A stretch of DNA of 45,007 nt from JACQAI01 sp035507915 (GTDB taxonomy: Bacteria > Pseudomonadota > Alphaproteobacteria > Elsterales > Elsteraceae): positions 1 through 45,007 of the forward strand of contig DATJNS010000421.1 in assembly GCA_035507915.1 (NCBI GenBank). Direction: 5' to 3'. The translations under genes were made by a program, and so were the position numbers. Below the pieces are notes generated by a model that worked only from the letters and a program-made list of their open reading frames with translations, was not told the DNA's origin and ran no database searches. The stretch's first letter is position 1; every line of letters starts with the position of its first letter. Shown here one piece after another: positions 35,244 through 43,138 of the stretch.

Positions 35244-35741
35244 CTAACGCACAAGACATTGACAGTGACCCGTGACGTGCTCCGCGCCGTCCATCGTGAT
35301 GGCGAGTGAGAGCTGCGCGACGCTCATCGCACGCAGGATGCGCGCCACCGTGCAACGATAGACCAATTCGCGATCGGCGTAGACGGGCTGCCGGTATCTG
35401 AGCTCGATCTTCTGGAGGATCGCCCGCTCGCCCGGCAGATACATGCCGATAAGGCGTGAGAACCGCGAGGCAAGCGCGAGCCCTTGGACAATCGGCGCTT
35501 CGGAGCCGGCGCCGCGGGCCCGCGCCGGCTCGTGATGGATGGGCGCACGATCCCGCGCAAGCGCATTGAAATGCTGCAGCGCCGCCGCGTCGAAGGTGTA
35601 GCGCTGGATCACCGACTGGCCAATGGCGAGTTCCGCGATGCCGCGGTCCCGCGACGGCGTGTCATCGGTGACCTCGAGGCAGTCGCTCCGTGAAATCCCC
35701 ACTGGTCCGGGGGCGCTAGGCACCGCTGCGCTCTTCGACAT
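35244..35741 (-). CDS. MaoC-like hotdog dehydratase/hydratase
   Basis: This 165-residue protein is a single-hotdog MaoC-type (R)-enoyl hydratase/dehydratase. The catalytic region reads FNALARDRAPIHHEPARA with Asp64 and His69; the usual Asn of the GDxNPxH form is Ala. IVQGLALASRFSRL is the substrate-helix region. It would add or remove water on an acyl thioester, giving a 3-hydroxyacyl or enoyl group. The ATG at 35741 lies inside the end of the ACP gene (26-bp overlap in another frame), so translation is coupled. The first about 35 residues are not part of the hotdog. Confidence 0.85.
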   Translation of the reverse strand: MSKSAAVPSAPGPVGISRSDCLEVTDDTPSRDRGIAELAIGQSVIQRYTFDAAALQHFNALARDRAPIHHEPARARGAGSEAPIVQGLALASRFSRLIGMYLPGERAILQKIELRYRQPVYADRELVYRCTVARILRAMSVAQLSLAITMDGAEHVTGHCQCLVR

Positions 35742-35955
35742 AGTGGACGATCTTGTCGATCGTACCCAGCTGCTCGAGGTCCTCCTCCGCCACCACGATG
35801 TTGAAGCGATCCTCGATCGCCATCAGGACCGACGCGAAGTCGAGCGAGTCGAGGCCGCTGTCGAGCAGCGGGCGGGCATGATCGCTGAGATCAACGGGGT
35901 CCGGCCGACAGACATCGCGGACCATCTCGACGACCGCATCGCGCAAATTCACCAT
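35716..35955 (-). CDS. Acyl carrier protein
   Basis: The phosphopantetheine site of this 79-residue ACP is LDSGLDSLDFASVL with attachment Ser37. Acidic helices follow, including AIEDRFNIVVAEEDLEQLGTI. Length and the DSLD motif are standard. The ATG at 35955 has GAGGAA eight nt upstream; a longer frame from 36063 reads through the end of the NeuD-like gene. This dedicated carrier lies between the sugar acyltransferase gene and the dehydratase gene and is the likely carrier for the cassette's acyl group. Confidence 0.92.
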   Translation of the reverse strand: MVNLRDAVVEMVRDVCRPDPVDLSDHARPLLDSGLDSLDFASVLMAIEDRFNIVVAEEDLEQLGTIDKIVHYVEERSGA

Positions 35956-35968
35956 CGAGCCGAATTCC

Positions 35969-36667
35969 TCAATCTGTATTCGTCGGCTGCGCCGACGCTC
36001 CGCGCTCGATCGGCCGCCTGATGACGCGTACGCGGCGTGCGGGATTTCCCATGACAACCGCATGAGGCGGCACGTCCTTGGTCACTGCGGCACCGATTCC
36101 GGCGATTGCAAACGAGCCGAGCGCCTTGTGTTCGAGGAGGACCGCATTAGGCCCGAGACAGGCGCCCTTGTCGAGCCGCGCATAACCACAGAGGGTCGCG
36201 TTCGGACCGACATAGGCATGCGGGCCAACGACCGCGTGATGCCCGACATTGACGCCCGCGCGCAAACTCGCGAAGGCGCCGATGCGCACGGATGGCTGCA
36301 CCGTGACGTGAGAAGCAATGAAGCTGCCGATTCCGACATCCGCCGTCGAAGCCACACAGGCCGTCGGATGGCGTAGCGAGACCCAACGATCATCCGGAAT
36401 GCCCAATCCTTCCAATCGTGCGACCCTTTCCGGCATGAGGCCGACGCGCTGCATGGCCCAAATGAACCCCACGTTTTCATCGAGCGCCCGCCAGTCCTCG
36501 AGGCGCCCAAGGATCGGAAATCCGTGAATCGCTTCACCGGGCGCCATGCCATCGTTGAGGAAACCCTCGATCCGAAGGTCCGCGCCGGCCGCTGCTGCCT
36601 GCAATATTGCTTCGGCCACGACCGAGCCGTCGCCGGGCCCGCCAAAAATGACAATGCGCTTGTCCAT
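35969..36667 (-). CDS. NeuD/PglD-like sugar O/N-acyltransferase
   Basis: The N-terminal PglD-type domain of this 232-residue protein starts KRIVIFGGPGDGSVVAEAI and has the nucleotide-sugar-binding look of the family. A left-handed beta-helix follows, with repeated hexapeptides (VGIGSFIASHVTVQPSVRIG, VVGPHAYVGPNATL) and a C-terminal MGNPARRVR. NeuD/PglD enzymes transfer an acyl group to the amine or hydroxyl of a nucleotide-linked sugar; here the donor is probably acyl-ACP. It is the first gene of the operon, 13 bp before the ACP gene. ATG at 36667. Confidence 0.9.
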   Translation of the reverse strand: MDKRIVIFGGPGDGSVVAEAILQAAAAGADLRIEGFLNDGMAPGEAIHGFPILGRLEDWRALDENVGFIWAMQRVGLMPERVARLEGLGIPDDRWVSLRHPTACVASTADVGIGSFIASHVTVQPSVRIGAFASLRAGVNVGHHAVVGPHAYVGPNATLCGYARLDKGACLGPNAVLLEHKALGSFAIAGIGAAVTKDVPPHAVVMGNPARRVRVIRRPIERGASAQPTNTD

Positions 36668-36762
36668 GCGCTCTCGGATACCACGACCATTCTAGCTTTA
36701 CAGCCGGATGGGGTGCAGCGCTTGCCAACGCCGCCGTCCGTCGCCGCTCCGCGCGAAGCGAT

Positions 36763-36791
36763 ATAGTAGGCACGAGGCCAATTTGAGACAA
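36763..36791 (-). promoter_or_regulatory. Candidate sigma70 promoter for the acyl-cassette operon
   Basis: On the minus strand TTGTCT (36786-36791) and TACTAT (36763-36768) are separated by exactly 17 bp, each matching consensus at four of six positions. They lie about 95 bp upstream of the NeuD-like ATG, in the 211-bp gap after the methyltransferase gene. The rest of that gap shows nothing recognisable. Confidence 0.4.
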
Positions 36792-36878
36792 GCGAACCGC
36801 CACGGCCGGCCGGTGACCCGGAGGGCGCAGTCCGGGGCGTGAGACAGACCACATCGCCGCGCGCCGCGTGGTGCCCCA

Positions 36879-37901
36879 TCACGCACGCGGCCGGAGCACG
36901 GAGATCAGTTTGTATCCCAGTTTGTGCGCATGGATCCACGCGGGCGTCACCTCACTAAGGCGCGACAAGGACGCATGGCCAAGCTCGTTCGCCAGCGCCA
37001 ACACCTCGGCCGGTTCCATCGCCAGGATCCGGTCGAGCTCGGTGATCACGGTTTCGGTCCACAGGATCTCGTAGCCGGCGCACTCGGCAGCTCGGGCCAT
37101 TGCCGCCGCGTCAAAATAGCTCCAATGGCTCGGACACCAGTTGTGATCGGCGGCGCCGCGAAGGCGCGTCCAAAGGCTGTCGAGATTCGGAACCTGGAGG
37201 AACAGTATCCCGTCGGGCGCGAGATACGGTCGAGTCGACTTCAGGAATCCCACGGGTTCGACCATGTGCTCGAGAACGTCGAGCATCGATATCGCGTCGA
37301 AGCGTTCCGACGGTCCGAGGTCCTTGGGAAACCAGCCAAGCCGTGGCTTGATTCCCATCGATGGCTGCACGTTCTGCCAGATTGGGTTAGGGTCGATCCC
37401 GTCGACCACCCATTCCCGCTGTGCAGCTTCGTAGAGCAGGCCGCCGTTGCCGGACCCAACCTCGAGCATCCGGCCTCGCCTGGTATAGCGCTCGCAGATA
37501 TCGACAAAATACTTGTTCCGGCGCGCCTCGGCGCCGACCAGGACGGGGTGTTCCTTGACCTCGAGATAGGCCGTCCATAGCGCCCGGTCCGCGACCTCAT
37601 ACTGCCAAAGATCGAGGTCCTCCGTGTAGACGTTCCTGCTGTAGACATGCGCGCACGATGCGCATCGCACGATTTCCAGCCCCCGCGCGGCGAGGAAGGC
37701 GGTGGGTTTGTCCTCGCCGCAGAGCGGGCAAGCACGCACTCTGGCCAGAGCGCCTTCTGATGATTTGCCGGCCATTTCGGCATAGAAGTCTTCTTCGGCG
37801 TTCCGCAGCCGGGAATACACCTCGCGGAGCGCGGTGCGCGCGCCCGGAACGAGCGCAACATCGAAGGCGTCCTTGGCCGAACTCGCGGCTTTATCCGACA
37901 T
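36879..37901 (-). CDS. Class I methyltransferase with N-terminal zinc finger
   Basis: This 340-residue protein has a zinc-binding module formed by CPLCG (Cys58, Cys61) and CASCAHVYS (Cys80, Cys83). A SAM domain follows with RMLEVGSGNGGLLYEAA and AISMLDVLEHMVEPVGFLKS. This is the Methyltransf_23-type architecture frequent in glycan loci. I chose the ATG at 37901 (MSDKAASS); the frame is open to 37997 but that part looks non-coding. The 165 bp between this gene and the upstream aminotransferase on the same strand hold no recognised signal. The substrate is unknown. Confidence 0.85.
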   Translation of the reverse strand: MSDKAASSAKDAFDVALVPGARTALREVYSRLRNAEEDFYAEMAGKSSEGALARVRACPLCGEDKPTAFLAARGLEIVRCASCAHVYSRNVYTEDLDLWQYEVADRALWTAYLEVKEHPVLVGAEARRNKYFVDICERYTRRGRMLEVGSGNGGLLYEAAQREWVVDGIDPNPIWQNVQPSMGIKPRLGWFPKDLGPSERFDAISMLDVLEHMVEPVGFLKSTRPYLAPDGILFLQVPNLDSLWTRLRGAADHNWCPSHWSYFDAAAMARAAECAGYEILWTETVITELDRILAMEPAEVLALANELGHASLSRLSEVTPAWIHAHKLGYKLISVLRPRA

Positions 37902-38066
37902 TTTCCAGGTTCCGACGACGGCGGCTCCGATCCTGTCCCATCCAACGCACACCCGACAACGTCGAGCGGAGAAGCCGGGCGGTCGACCGGTATCCATCGC
38001 GCTCGGTGAGCGGTGCGCGCGTGGCCGGGCAGGCAGGCAGCCCGGCCCCCCATCGCGGCGAGTTCG

Positions 38067-39272
38067 TCATCGCGGAATCGGCTGCGCCATCCCGGCGGGC
38101 TCGCGCCGCGCCGGCGCTTGCGTCCTGATCGCGCGGGCCGCGGCTTCGACCACGCGGTCGCGCTGCGCATCGGTCATTTCCGGGAACAGCGGCAGCGAGA
38201 CGGTGGTTGCCGCGACCGCCTCGGCGATCGGGAAGGCGCCGCGCCGATGACCGAGATGCGCCAGCACGGGGTGGAACGGCACCGCCTCCGCATAATGCAC
38301 GCCGGTTGCGATGCCGCGCTCGGACAGCGTGGCGCGGAAAGCGTTGCGATCGATCCCGGTCGGTCGGACGACATAGAGGTGCCGCACCGACGGTGCATCG
38401 TCGAAATGCGCGCACGGACGCAACCGTTCGGTCAATCCGAGCGCCGCGAACGCGGCGTCGTAGGCGGCGGCATGGCGCCGCCGGGCCTCGGTCCACGCCG
38501 CCAGATGGCGCAGCTTGACTTCGAGGATCGCGCCCTGGATCGCGTCCATGCGGAAATTATAGCCCGGCAGCTCGTGCACGCCGCGCGTGAGCTGCCCCCA
38601 ATCGCGCATCGCGGCGACCTTGCGCGCGATCTCGGCGTCGTTGGTGACGACCGCACCACCCTCGCCACAGGCGCCCAGGTTCTTGCCCGGGTAGAACGAG
38701 AAGCATCCGATGGCGCCGATCGTGCCGACGGGCCGGTCCTTGTAGCGACCGAGATGCGCCTGCGCGGCGTCTTCGATCACCGCCACGTTGCGCGCGCGCG
38801 CGACCGCCATGATGGCGTCCATGTCGGCCGGCTGGCCGTAGATGTGCACCGGGATGATCGCGCGCGTGCGCGGGCCGATCGCCTGCGCGAGCTGCGCGGG
38901 GTCCATGGTCAGCCGGTCCGCCTCGATGTCCACGAAGACCGGCGTCGCGCCGACATAGCCGACCGCCGACGCGGTGGCGAGGAAGGTGTGCGCCGTGGTG
39001 ATCACCTCGTCGCCCGGGCCGATGTCGAGCGCGTGCAGCGCGAGCTGGAGCGCGCTGGTGCCGCTGTTGAGGCCAATCGCATGGCGGGCGCCGCTGGCAG
39101 CCGCGAACGCCTGCTCGAAGCGGGCGACCGGCTCGCCCAGTATGTAGCCGCCGGAGGCCAGCACGCGCTCGACGGCCGGCATCAGCTCGGCCGCGATGGT
39201 GCGGAACTGCGCGGCCAGGTCGACCAGCGGGATCGGCCCATCGGCCGAGACGGCGGCGAGCGGCTGCGTCAT
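38067..39272 (-). CDS. DegT/DnrJ/EryC1/StrS aminotransferase, WbpE/WlbC-like
   Basis: This 401-residue PLP enzyme has Lys197 in FSFYPGKNLGACGEGGA, Asp168 in AVIEDAAQAH, HIYGQPADMD and SGTSALQLAL. The sequence style (IPLVDLAAQF at the start, FYPGKNLGACGEGG) is that of WbpE/WlbC-type 3-aminotransferases, which aminate the 3-keto sugar made by a Gfo/Idh-type dehydrogenase. That dehydrogenase gene is immediately upstream and overlaps by 4 bp (ATGA). I chose the ATG at 39272 on that basis. The last about 30 residues are basic and Pro-rich. Confidence 0.92.
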   Translation of the reverse strand: MTQPLAAVSADGPIPLVDLAAQFRTIAAELMPAVERVLASGGYILGEPVARFEQAFAAASGARHAIGLNSGTSALQLALHALDIGPGDEVITTAHTFLATASAVGYVGATPVFVDIEADRLTMDPAQLAQAIGPRTRAIIPVHIYGQPADMDAIMAVARARNVAVIEDAAQAHLGRYKDRPVGTIGAIGCFSFYPGKNLGACGEGGAVVTNDAEIARKVAAMRDWGQLTRGVHELPGYNFRMDAIQGAILEVKLRHLAAWTEARRRHAAAYDAAFAALGLTERLRPCAHFDDAPSVRHLYVVRPTGIDRNAFRATLSERGIATGVHYAEAVPFHPVLAHLGHRRGAFPIAEAVAATTVSLPLFPEMTDAQRDRVVEAAARAIRTQAPARREPAGMAQPIPR

Positions 39273-40282
39273 GATACCGGCTCGAGCGAGACCGCCTCGC
39301 CCTGGCGCGCCATCGAACGTTCCGCGGCTTCGAGGATCTGCACCACGCGCAATCCGGCCTCCGGGCCCGTGATCGGCTGCGCACCCGACCGGATGCATTC
39401 GACGAAATGACGCGTGGCGAGCGCCAGCGCCTCGGTGCGATCGAGCTGCGGGATATGCACGTCGCCGGTCCGATAGTTCACCTTGAGGTCGCGTGGATTG
39501 AGATCGACGCCGCTGTCGAACAGCTTGACCTTGAAGTCGGGATCGAGCTCGTCATAGACGATCATCCGGCGGTCGCCGCCGACCAGCGTGCGGCGGATCT
39601 TCACCGGTGCCAGCCAGTTGACGTGGCAGTGGCCGATGAACCCGCCCTCGCAGAAGGTCGTCAGGTAGGCGATGCTGACGGGCTGCCTGACGACATGGGC
39701 GACGCCGAGCGCCGACACCGCGACCGGCTTCGCGCCGATCACGTAATCCATGATCGACAGGTCGTGCACCGCCAGATCCCACAGCACGCTGACGTCCGAC
39801 TGCACGAGCCCGAGATTGACGCGAACCGAGTCGTAGTAGAGCACCCGCCCGAGCTCGCCGGCCGCTACCAGGTCGCGCATCTTGCGCACTGCCCCCGTGT
39901 ACACGAACGTGTGATCCACCATGAGGGTCAGGCCGCGCGCCTTTGCGCGGTCGACCAGACGCTCGGCGTCGCGCATGGTGGTCGCAAGCGGCTTCTCGAC
40001 CCAGACGTGCCGTCCGCTGTCGAGCGCGGCGAGCCCCATCGAGGCGTGAAACTGGGGCGGTGTCGCAATGACGAAGGCGTCGATGTCGGTGCGCGCCAGC
40101 ACCGCGCCGAAATCGGCCGCGGTCTCGACCCCCGGGTAGCGATGACCGATGCGCGCCGCCAGATCCGGCCGCGGATCGCACACGACCCGGACCTCCGCGT
40201 CGGTCAGGTCGGACAGGTTGCGCAGCAGGTTGGGGCCCCAGTAGCCGAAGCCGATCAGGGCACAGCGAATCCGTGCGCTCAT
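39269..40282 (-). CDS. Gfo/Idh/MocA family nucleotide-sugar dehydrogenase (WbpB/WlbA-like)
   Basis: The NAD(P)-binding start of this 337-residue oxidoreductase is ALIGFGYWGPNLLRN, with DAFVIATPPQFH near residue 70 and the catalytic-site EKPLA near 95, plus DLAVHDLSIMDY near 165. The family oxidises sugar hydroxyls, and members beside DegT aminotransferases make the 3-keto sugar for amination. ATG at 40282 overlaps the stop of the epimerase gene by 4 bp; the downstream aminotransferase overlaps it by 4 bp. Substrate (UDP-GlcNAcA in WbpB/WlbA) is inferred by analogy; no UDP-GlcNAc 6-dehydrogenase is in the window. Confidence 0.9.
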   Translation of the reverse strand: MSARIRCALIGFGYWGPNLLRNLSDLTDAEVRVVCDPRPDLAARIGHRYPGVETAADFGAVLARTDIDAFVIATPPQFHASMGLAALDSGRHVWVEKPLATTMRDAERLVDRAKARGLTLMVDHTFVYTGAVRKMRDLVAAGELGRVLYYDSVRVNLGLVQSDVSVLWDLAVHDLSIMDYVIGAKPVAVSALGVAHVVRQPVSIAYLTTFCEGGFIGHCHVNWLAPVKIRRTLVGGDRRMIVYDELDPDFKVKLFDSGVDLNPRDLKVNYRTGDVHIPQLDRTEALALATRHFVECIRSGAQPITGPEAGLRVVQILEAAERSMARQGEAVSLEPVS

Positions 40283-41295
40283 CGCGACGCCTCCGCCAGG
40301 CGCCAATTGACCGGGTCGCGCTCAAGCAGGCGGCTGGGATCCGGATGGCGTCGCTTGAACCAGGCGACGTAATCGGCGAGTCCGGCCTCGAGACCGACCC
40401 GCGCCTCGAAGCCGAGCAGCGCGCGCGCGCGCGTCGTATCGGCGACCAGGTGATGCACGTCGCCGGGACGCGGCGCCAAATGCTCGGCCGAGAGATCGTT
40501 GCGGCCGCAGGCCCGCGCGACCGCGCGCGCCAGATCCGCGATGGTGACGAGCCGCCCGCAGCCGAGATTGACGATCTCGCCGATCAGCCGGTCGCTCTGC
40601 CCGGCCGCCGTCAGACCGCGCACCGTGTCGCTGACGTGGGTGAAGTCGCGCCCCTGGCTGCCGTCGCCGAAGATCATCGGCGCGAGCCCGTTGAGCACGC
40701 GGATGGTGAAGCGCGGTATCACCTCGGCGCGCGTGCCCTGGTCGGGTTCGCGCGGGCCGTAGGCGTTGAACGGCCGCACCACCGTGGCGGGCAGACCATA
40801 GGTGCGGAAGTAGGCGAGCGTGTAGAGCTCGCCGGCCAGCTTGGCGGCGCCGTAGACCGTGACTGGTCGGCACTGCGCCGTCAGCTCGCCGAGCGGCTCG
40901 CTCGAGGTCGTGCCGTAGACCTCGGACGACGAGCAGTAGACGAAGCGCGTGACCGCGGCGCGGCGCGCCGCCTCGAGCAGCTCGATCGTCCCGGTGGCGT
41001 TGACCGCATGGTTGTCGAGCGGCGCGCCGAGCGAGGCGCGCACGCAGGCGACCGCCAGATGGTACACGCGGCCGACTCCCGCCATGGCGGCGGCGATGGC
41101 GCGCTCGTCGAGGATCGAGCCCTCGACCACGCGGACGTCGCCCTGCCCGGCGGCCGCCTCCAGGTTGTCGCGCCGGCCGGTCGAGAAATCGTCGAGCACG
41201 GTGACGGGGACGCCGTCGCCGACCAGCCGATCGACCAGGTGGCTGCCGATGAAGCCGGCGCCGCCGGTGACCAGGGTGCGCATCGCCTGCGCCAT
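40279..41295 (-). CDS. NAD-dependent nucleotide-sugar epimerase/dehydratase (extended SDR)
   Basis: The NAD motif of this 338-residue extended SDR is VTGGAGFIGSH (9-19), VVEGSILDERAI is the adenine-binding region, and the active site has CSSSEVYG and YGAAK (YxxxK). The RDFTHVSD segment near residue 217 is typical of UDP-sugar epimerases and UDP-glucuronate decarboxylase-like enzymes. It may supply or modify the sugar acted on by the adjoining dehydrogenase and aminotransferase. ATG at 41295, one bp after the acyltransferase stop; an in-frame ATG at 41283 is an alternative. The exact reaction is open. Confidence 0.87.
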   Translation of the reverse strand: MAQAMRTLVTGGAGFIGSHLVDRLVGDGVPVTVLDDFSTGRRDNLEAAAGQGDVRVVEGSILDERAIAAAMAGVGRVYHLAVACVRASLGAPLDNHAVNATGTIELLEAARRAAVTRFVYCSSSEVYGTTSSEPLGELTAQCRPVTVYGAAKLAGELYTLAYFRTYGLPATVVRPFNAYGPREPDQGTRAEVIPRFTIRVLNGLAPMIFGDGSQGRDFTHVSDTVRGLTAAGQSDRLIGEIVNLGCGRLVTIADLARAVARACGRNDLSAEHLAPRPGDVHHLVADTTRARALLGFEARVGLEAGLADYVAWFKRRHPDPSRLLERDPVNWRLAEASR

Positions 41296-41296
41296 G

Positions 41297-41761
41297 TCAG
41301 CGCCGCGCCATCAGGCGCGCGGGCACGCCCGCCACGGTCGCCGCGGCGGGCACGTCGCGCGTCACCACGGCGCCCGCGCCGATCAATGCGCCGGCCCCGA
41401 TCGTCACGCCGGCAAGGATCACGACGCCGCTGCCGATCGAGGCGCGCGACTCGACCCGCGTCGGAATGACGGTCCAGTCGTCGGCGCCCTGCAAGCGGCC
41501 GTCCACCGTGGCGCGCGGACGCAGGTCGTTGATGAACATCACGCCGTGGCCGACGAACACTTCGTCGTCGATCTGCACGCCCTCGCACAGGAAGCTGTGG
41601 GACGAGATCTTGCACAGCCGCCCGACCGAGGCGCCGCGCTGGATCTCGACGAACGAGCCGATGCGCGTCCCGGCGCCGATGCGGCAGCCGTAGAGATTGA
41701 CCAAGGTCGGCTGCGGGATCGAGACGTCCGGCCCGAGCACGACGTCGTCGGCGATCGGCAT
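41297..41761 (-). CDS. Left-handed beta-helix sugar acyltransferase (WbpD/WlbB-like)
   Basis: This 154-residue hexapeptide-repeat protein has turns such as IGAGTRIGSFVEI, VFVGHGVMFINDLRP and IGSGVVILAGVTIGAGALIG, ending VAGVPARLM. The loop HGVMFINDLRPRA and the compact length match N-acetyltransferases of the WbpD/WlbB type, which acetylate a 3-amino sugar nucleotide. It lies between an aminotransferase gene (2 bp upstream) and the epimerase gene. ATG at 41761; a longer frame into the aminotransferase gene is rejected. Acetyl-CoA as donor is the family norm. Confidence 0.88.
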   Translation of the reverse strand: MPIADDVVLGPDVSIPQPTLVNLYGCRIGAGTRIGSFVEIQRGASVGRLCKISSHSFLCEGVQIDDEVFVGHGVMFINDLRPRATVDGRLQGADDWTVIPTRVESRASIGSGVVILAGVTIGAGALIGAGAVVTRDVPAAATVAGVPARLMARR

Positions 41762-41763
41762 GA

Positions 41764-42984
41764 TCAGGCCACCGCCTCGGCCAATGCGTCGACCACGCGC
41801 GCGATGTCGTCCTCGGTCATCGCATGGAACAGCGGCAGGATCAGGCCGCGATCGCGGCGCGCCTCGCTCGCGCCGAGGCGGGCGCACGTCCCTGGCGCGC
41901 ACCCGCAGGCGCCGGGCCCATCGACGCAGCGCCACGGCGTCGTCCGATAGGCCTCCTCGCGATGCGCCGTCATCACCCCCGGCCGCGTCGCGATGCCGGC
42001 CTCGAGCAGGCGCGCCATGGCGCGGTCGCGCACCGTCTGCGACGGTAGCATGACGACGAAGGACTGCCAGTTGGTGCGCGCCCAGTTGGGCTCCTGCGGC
42101 AGCTCGACGGCGGCGACCGGCGCCAGCAGGGCGCGGTAGTGCGCGACCTGGGCGCGGCGCCGGGCCACCATCTCGGGCAGGCGCTTCAGCTGCTCGCGGC
42201 CGACCGCCCCCTGCATGTCGGTCAGCCGGTAGTTGAAGCCGACACGATCGTAGCCCTCCTGCACCACGGTGGTCGCGGCGTGGCGGTCGCGATCGGACAC
42301 CGTCATGCCGTGCTGGCGCAGGCGGCGGAACGCGTTGTCGAGCGCGGGATCGGCGGTGGTCAGCATGCCGCCGTCACCGGTGGTCAGCAGCTTGCGGGGG
42401 TGGAAGGAGAAGCAGGCGATGCGGCCGTGCGGCCGGCCGATGCGCTGCCAGCCGCCCTGCCAGGCGATCTCGCTGCCGACCGCGCACGCGGCATCCTCGA
42501 CGACCGCGAGGCCGTGACGCTCGGCGATCGGCAGCAGACGGCCGAGATCGGCCGGCATGCCGACCTGGTGGACCGCCAGGATCGCGCGGGTGCGCGGCGT
42601 GATCGCGGCGGCAACCTCGTCGGGGTCGAGATTGCCGCTGGCGAGCTCGACGTCGGCGAACACCGGGATCGCGCCGACGTAGCGGATCGTGTTGGCGGTG
42701 GCGATGAACGAGTGGCTCGCCGTGATGACCTCGTCGTCCGCACCGATGCCGAGCGCGGCGAACGCGACATGCAGCGCGGCGGTGCAGCTCGACACCGCGC
42801 AGGCGTGGGGTGCGCCGACATAGTCGGCGAACTCGCGCTCGAACGCCGCGACTTCGGGCCCCTGGGTCACCCAGCCGGACAGGATGGCGCGCCGCGCGGC
42901 GGCCGCTTCGGCCTCGCCAAGCTCGGGTTTCGCGACCGGCAGAGGTTCCGGCCTCGGGGACGACGGCTTTGCGATCTTGTTCAA
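41764..42984 (-). CDS. DegT/DnrJ/EryC1/StrS aminotransferase with C-terminal Cys-rich insertion
   Basis: This 406-residue PLP enzyme has Lys198 in FSFHPRKLLTTGDGG and Asp164 in VVEDAACAVGS; PVAKPELGEAEAAA and LSGWVTQGP form the family N-terminus. Near the C-terminus, between HREEAYR and LILPLFHAMTEDD, an insertion carries four cysteines within 15 residues (Cys353, 360, 362, 367). The start is uncertain: a TTG at 42984 fits the family N-terminus and no ATG or GTG lies near; no ribosome-binding site is visible. It is the first gene of the five-gene amino-sugar operon running to 38067. Confidence 0.9.
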   Translation of the reverse strand: MNKIAKPSSPRPEPLPVAKPELGEAEAAAARRAILSGWVTQGPEVAAFEREFADYVGAPHACAVSSCTAALHVAFAALGIGADDEVITASHSFIATANTIRYVGAIPVFADVELASGNLDPDEVAAAITPRTRAILAVHQVGMPADLGRLLPIAERHGLAVVEDAACAVGSEIAWQGGWQRIGRPHGRIACFSFHPRKLLTTGDGGMLTTADPALDNAFRRLRQHGMTVSDRDRHAATTVVQEGYDRVGFNYRLTDMQGAVGREQLKRLPEMVARRRAQVAHYRALLAPVAAVELPQEPNWARTNWQSFVVMLPSQTVRDRAMARLLEAGIATRPGVMTAHREEAYRTTPWRCVDGPGACGCAPGTCARLGASEARRDRGLILPLFHAMTEDDIARVVDALAEAVA

Positions 42985-43044
42985 CGGCTGAATATCCGGG
43001 CCCGGGGCATCCGCCCCAATGCGCGCAACTGTCGAAGGGAATGC

Positions 43045-43073
43045 TGAATTTTGCGTAAATTACGGTTTTGGAC
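43045..43073 (-). promoter_or_regulatory. Candidate promoter for the five-gene amino-sugar operon
   Basis: In the 154-bp gap the minus strand reads TTGTCC (43068-43073) and AAAATT (43045-43050) with 17 bp between. The surroundings are strikingly A/T-rich for this genome. It lies about 60 bp upstream of the aminotransferase start. The -10 is weak. Confidence 0.35.
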
Positions 43074-43110
43074 AAACCGCCCGGAAGAAAATCATTTCCT
43101 CAAATCAATG

Positions 43111-43136
43111 GGTTAAAAGCCGCTCGCAGAGGTTAA
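43111..43136. repeat. Direct repeat GGTTAA-N14-GGTTAA
   Basis: Copies at 43111-43116 and 43131-43136 are exactly 20 bp apart, on one face of the helix, just after the stop of the Bug-type gene and upstream of the candidate operon promoter. They could bind a dimeric regulator. The same hexamer starts the GGTTAACGG motifs at 12107 and 13359. Confidence 0.3.
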
Positions 43137-43138
43137 GC

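Noticed and set aside
38013..39410. Open frame of 465 codons on the plus strand
   Set aside because: Antisense to the WbpE-like aminotransferase; low-complexity Arg/Asp-rich translation.
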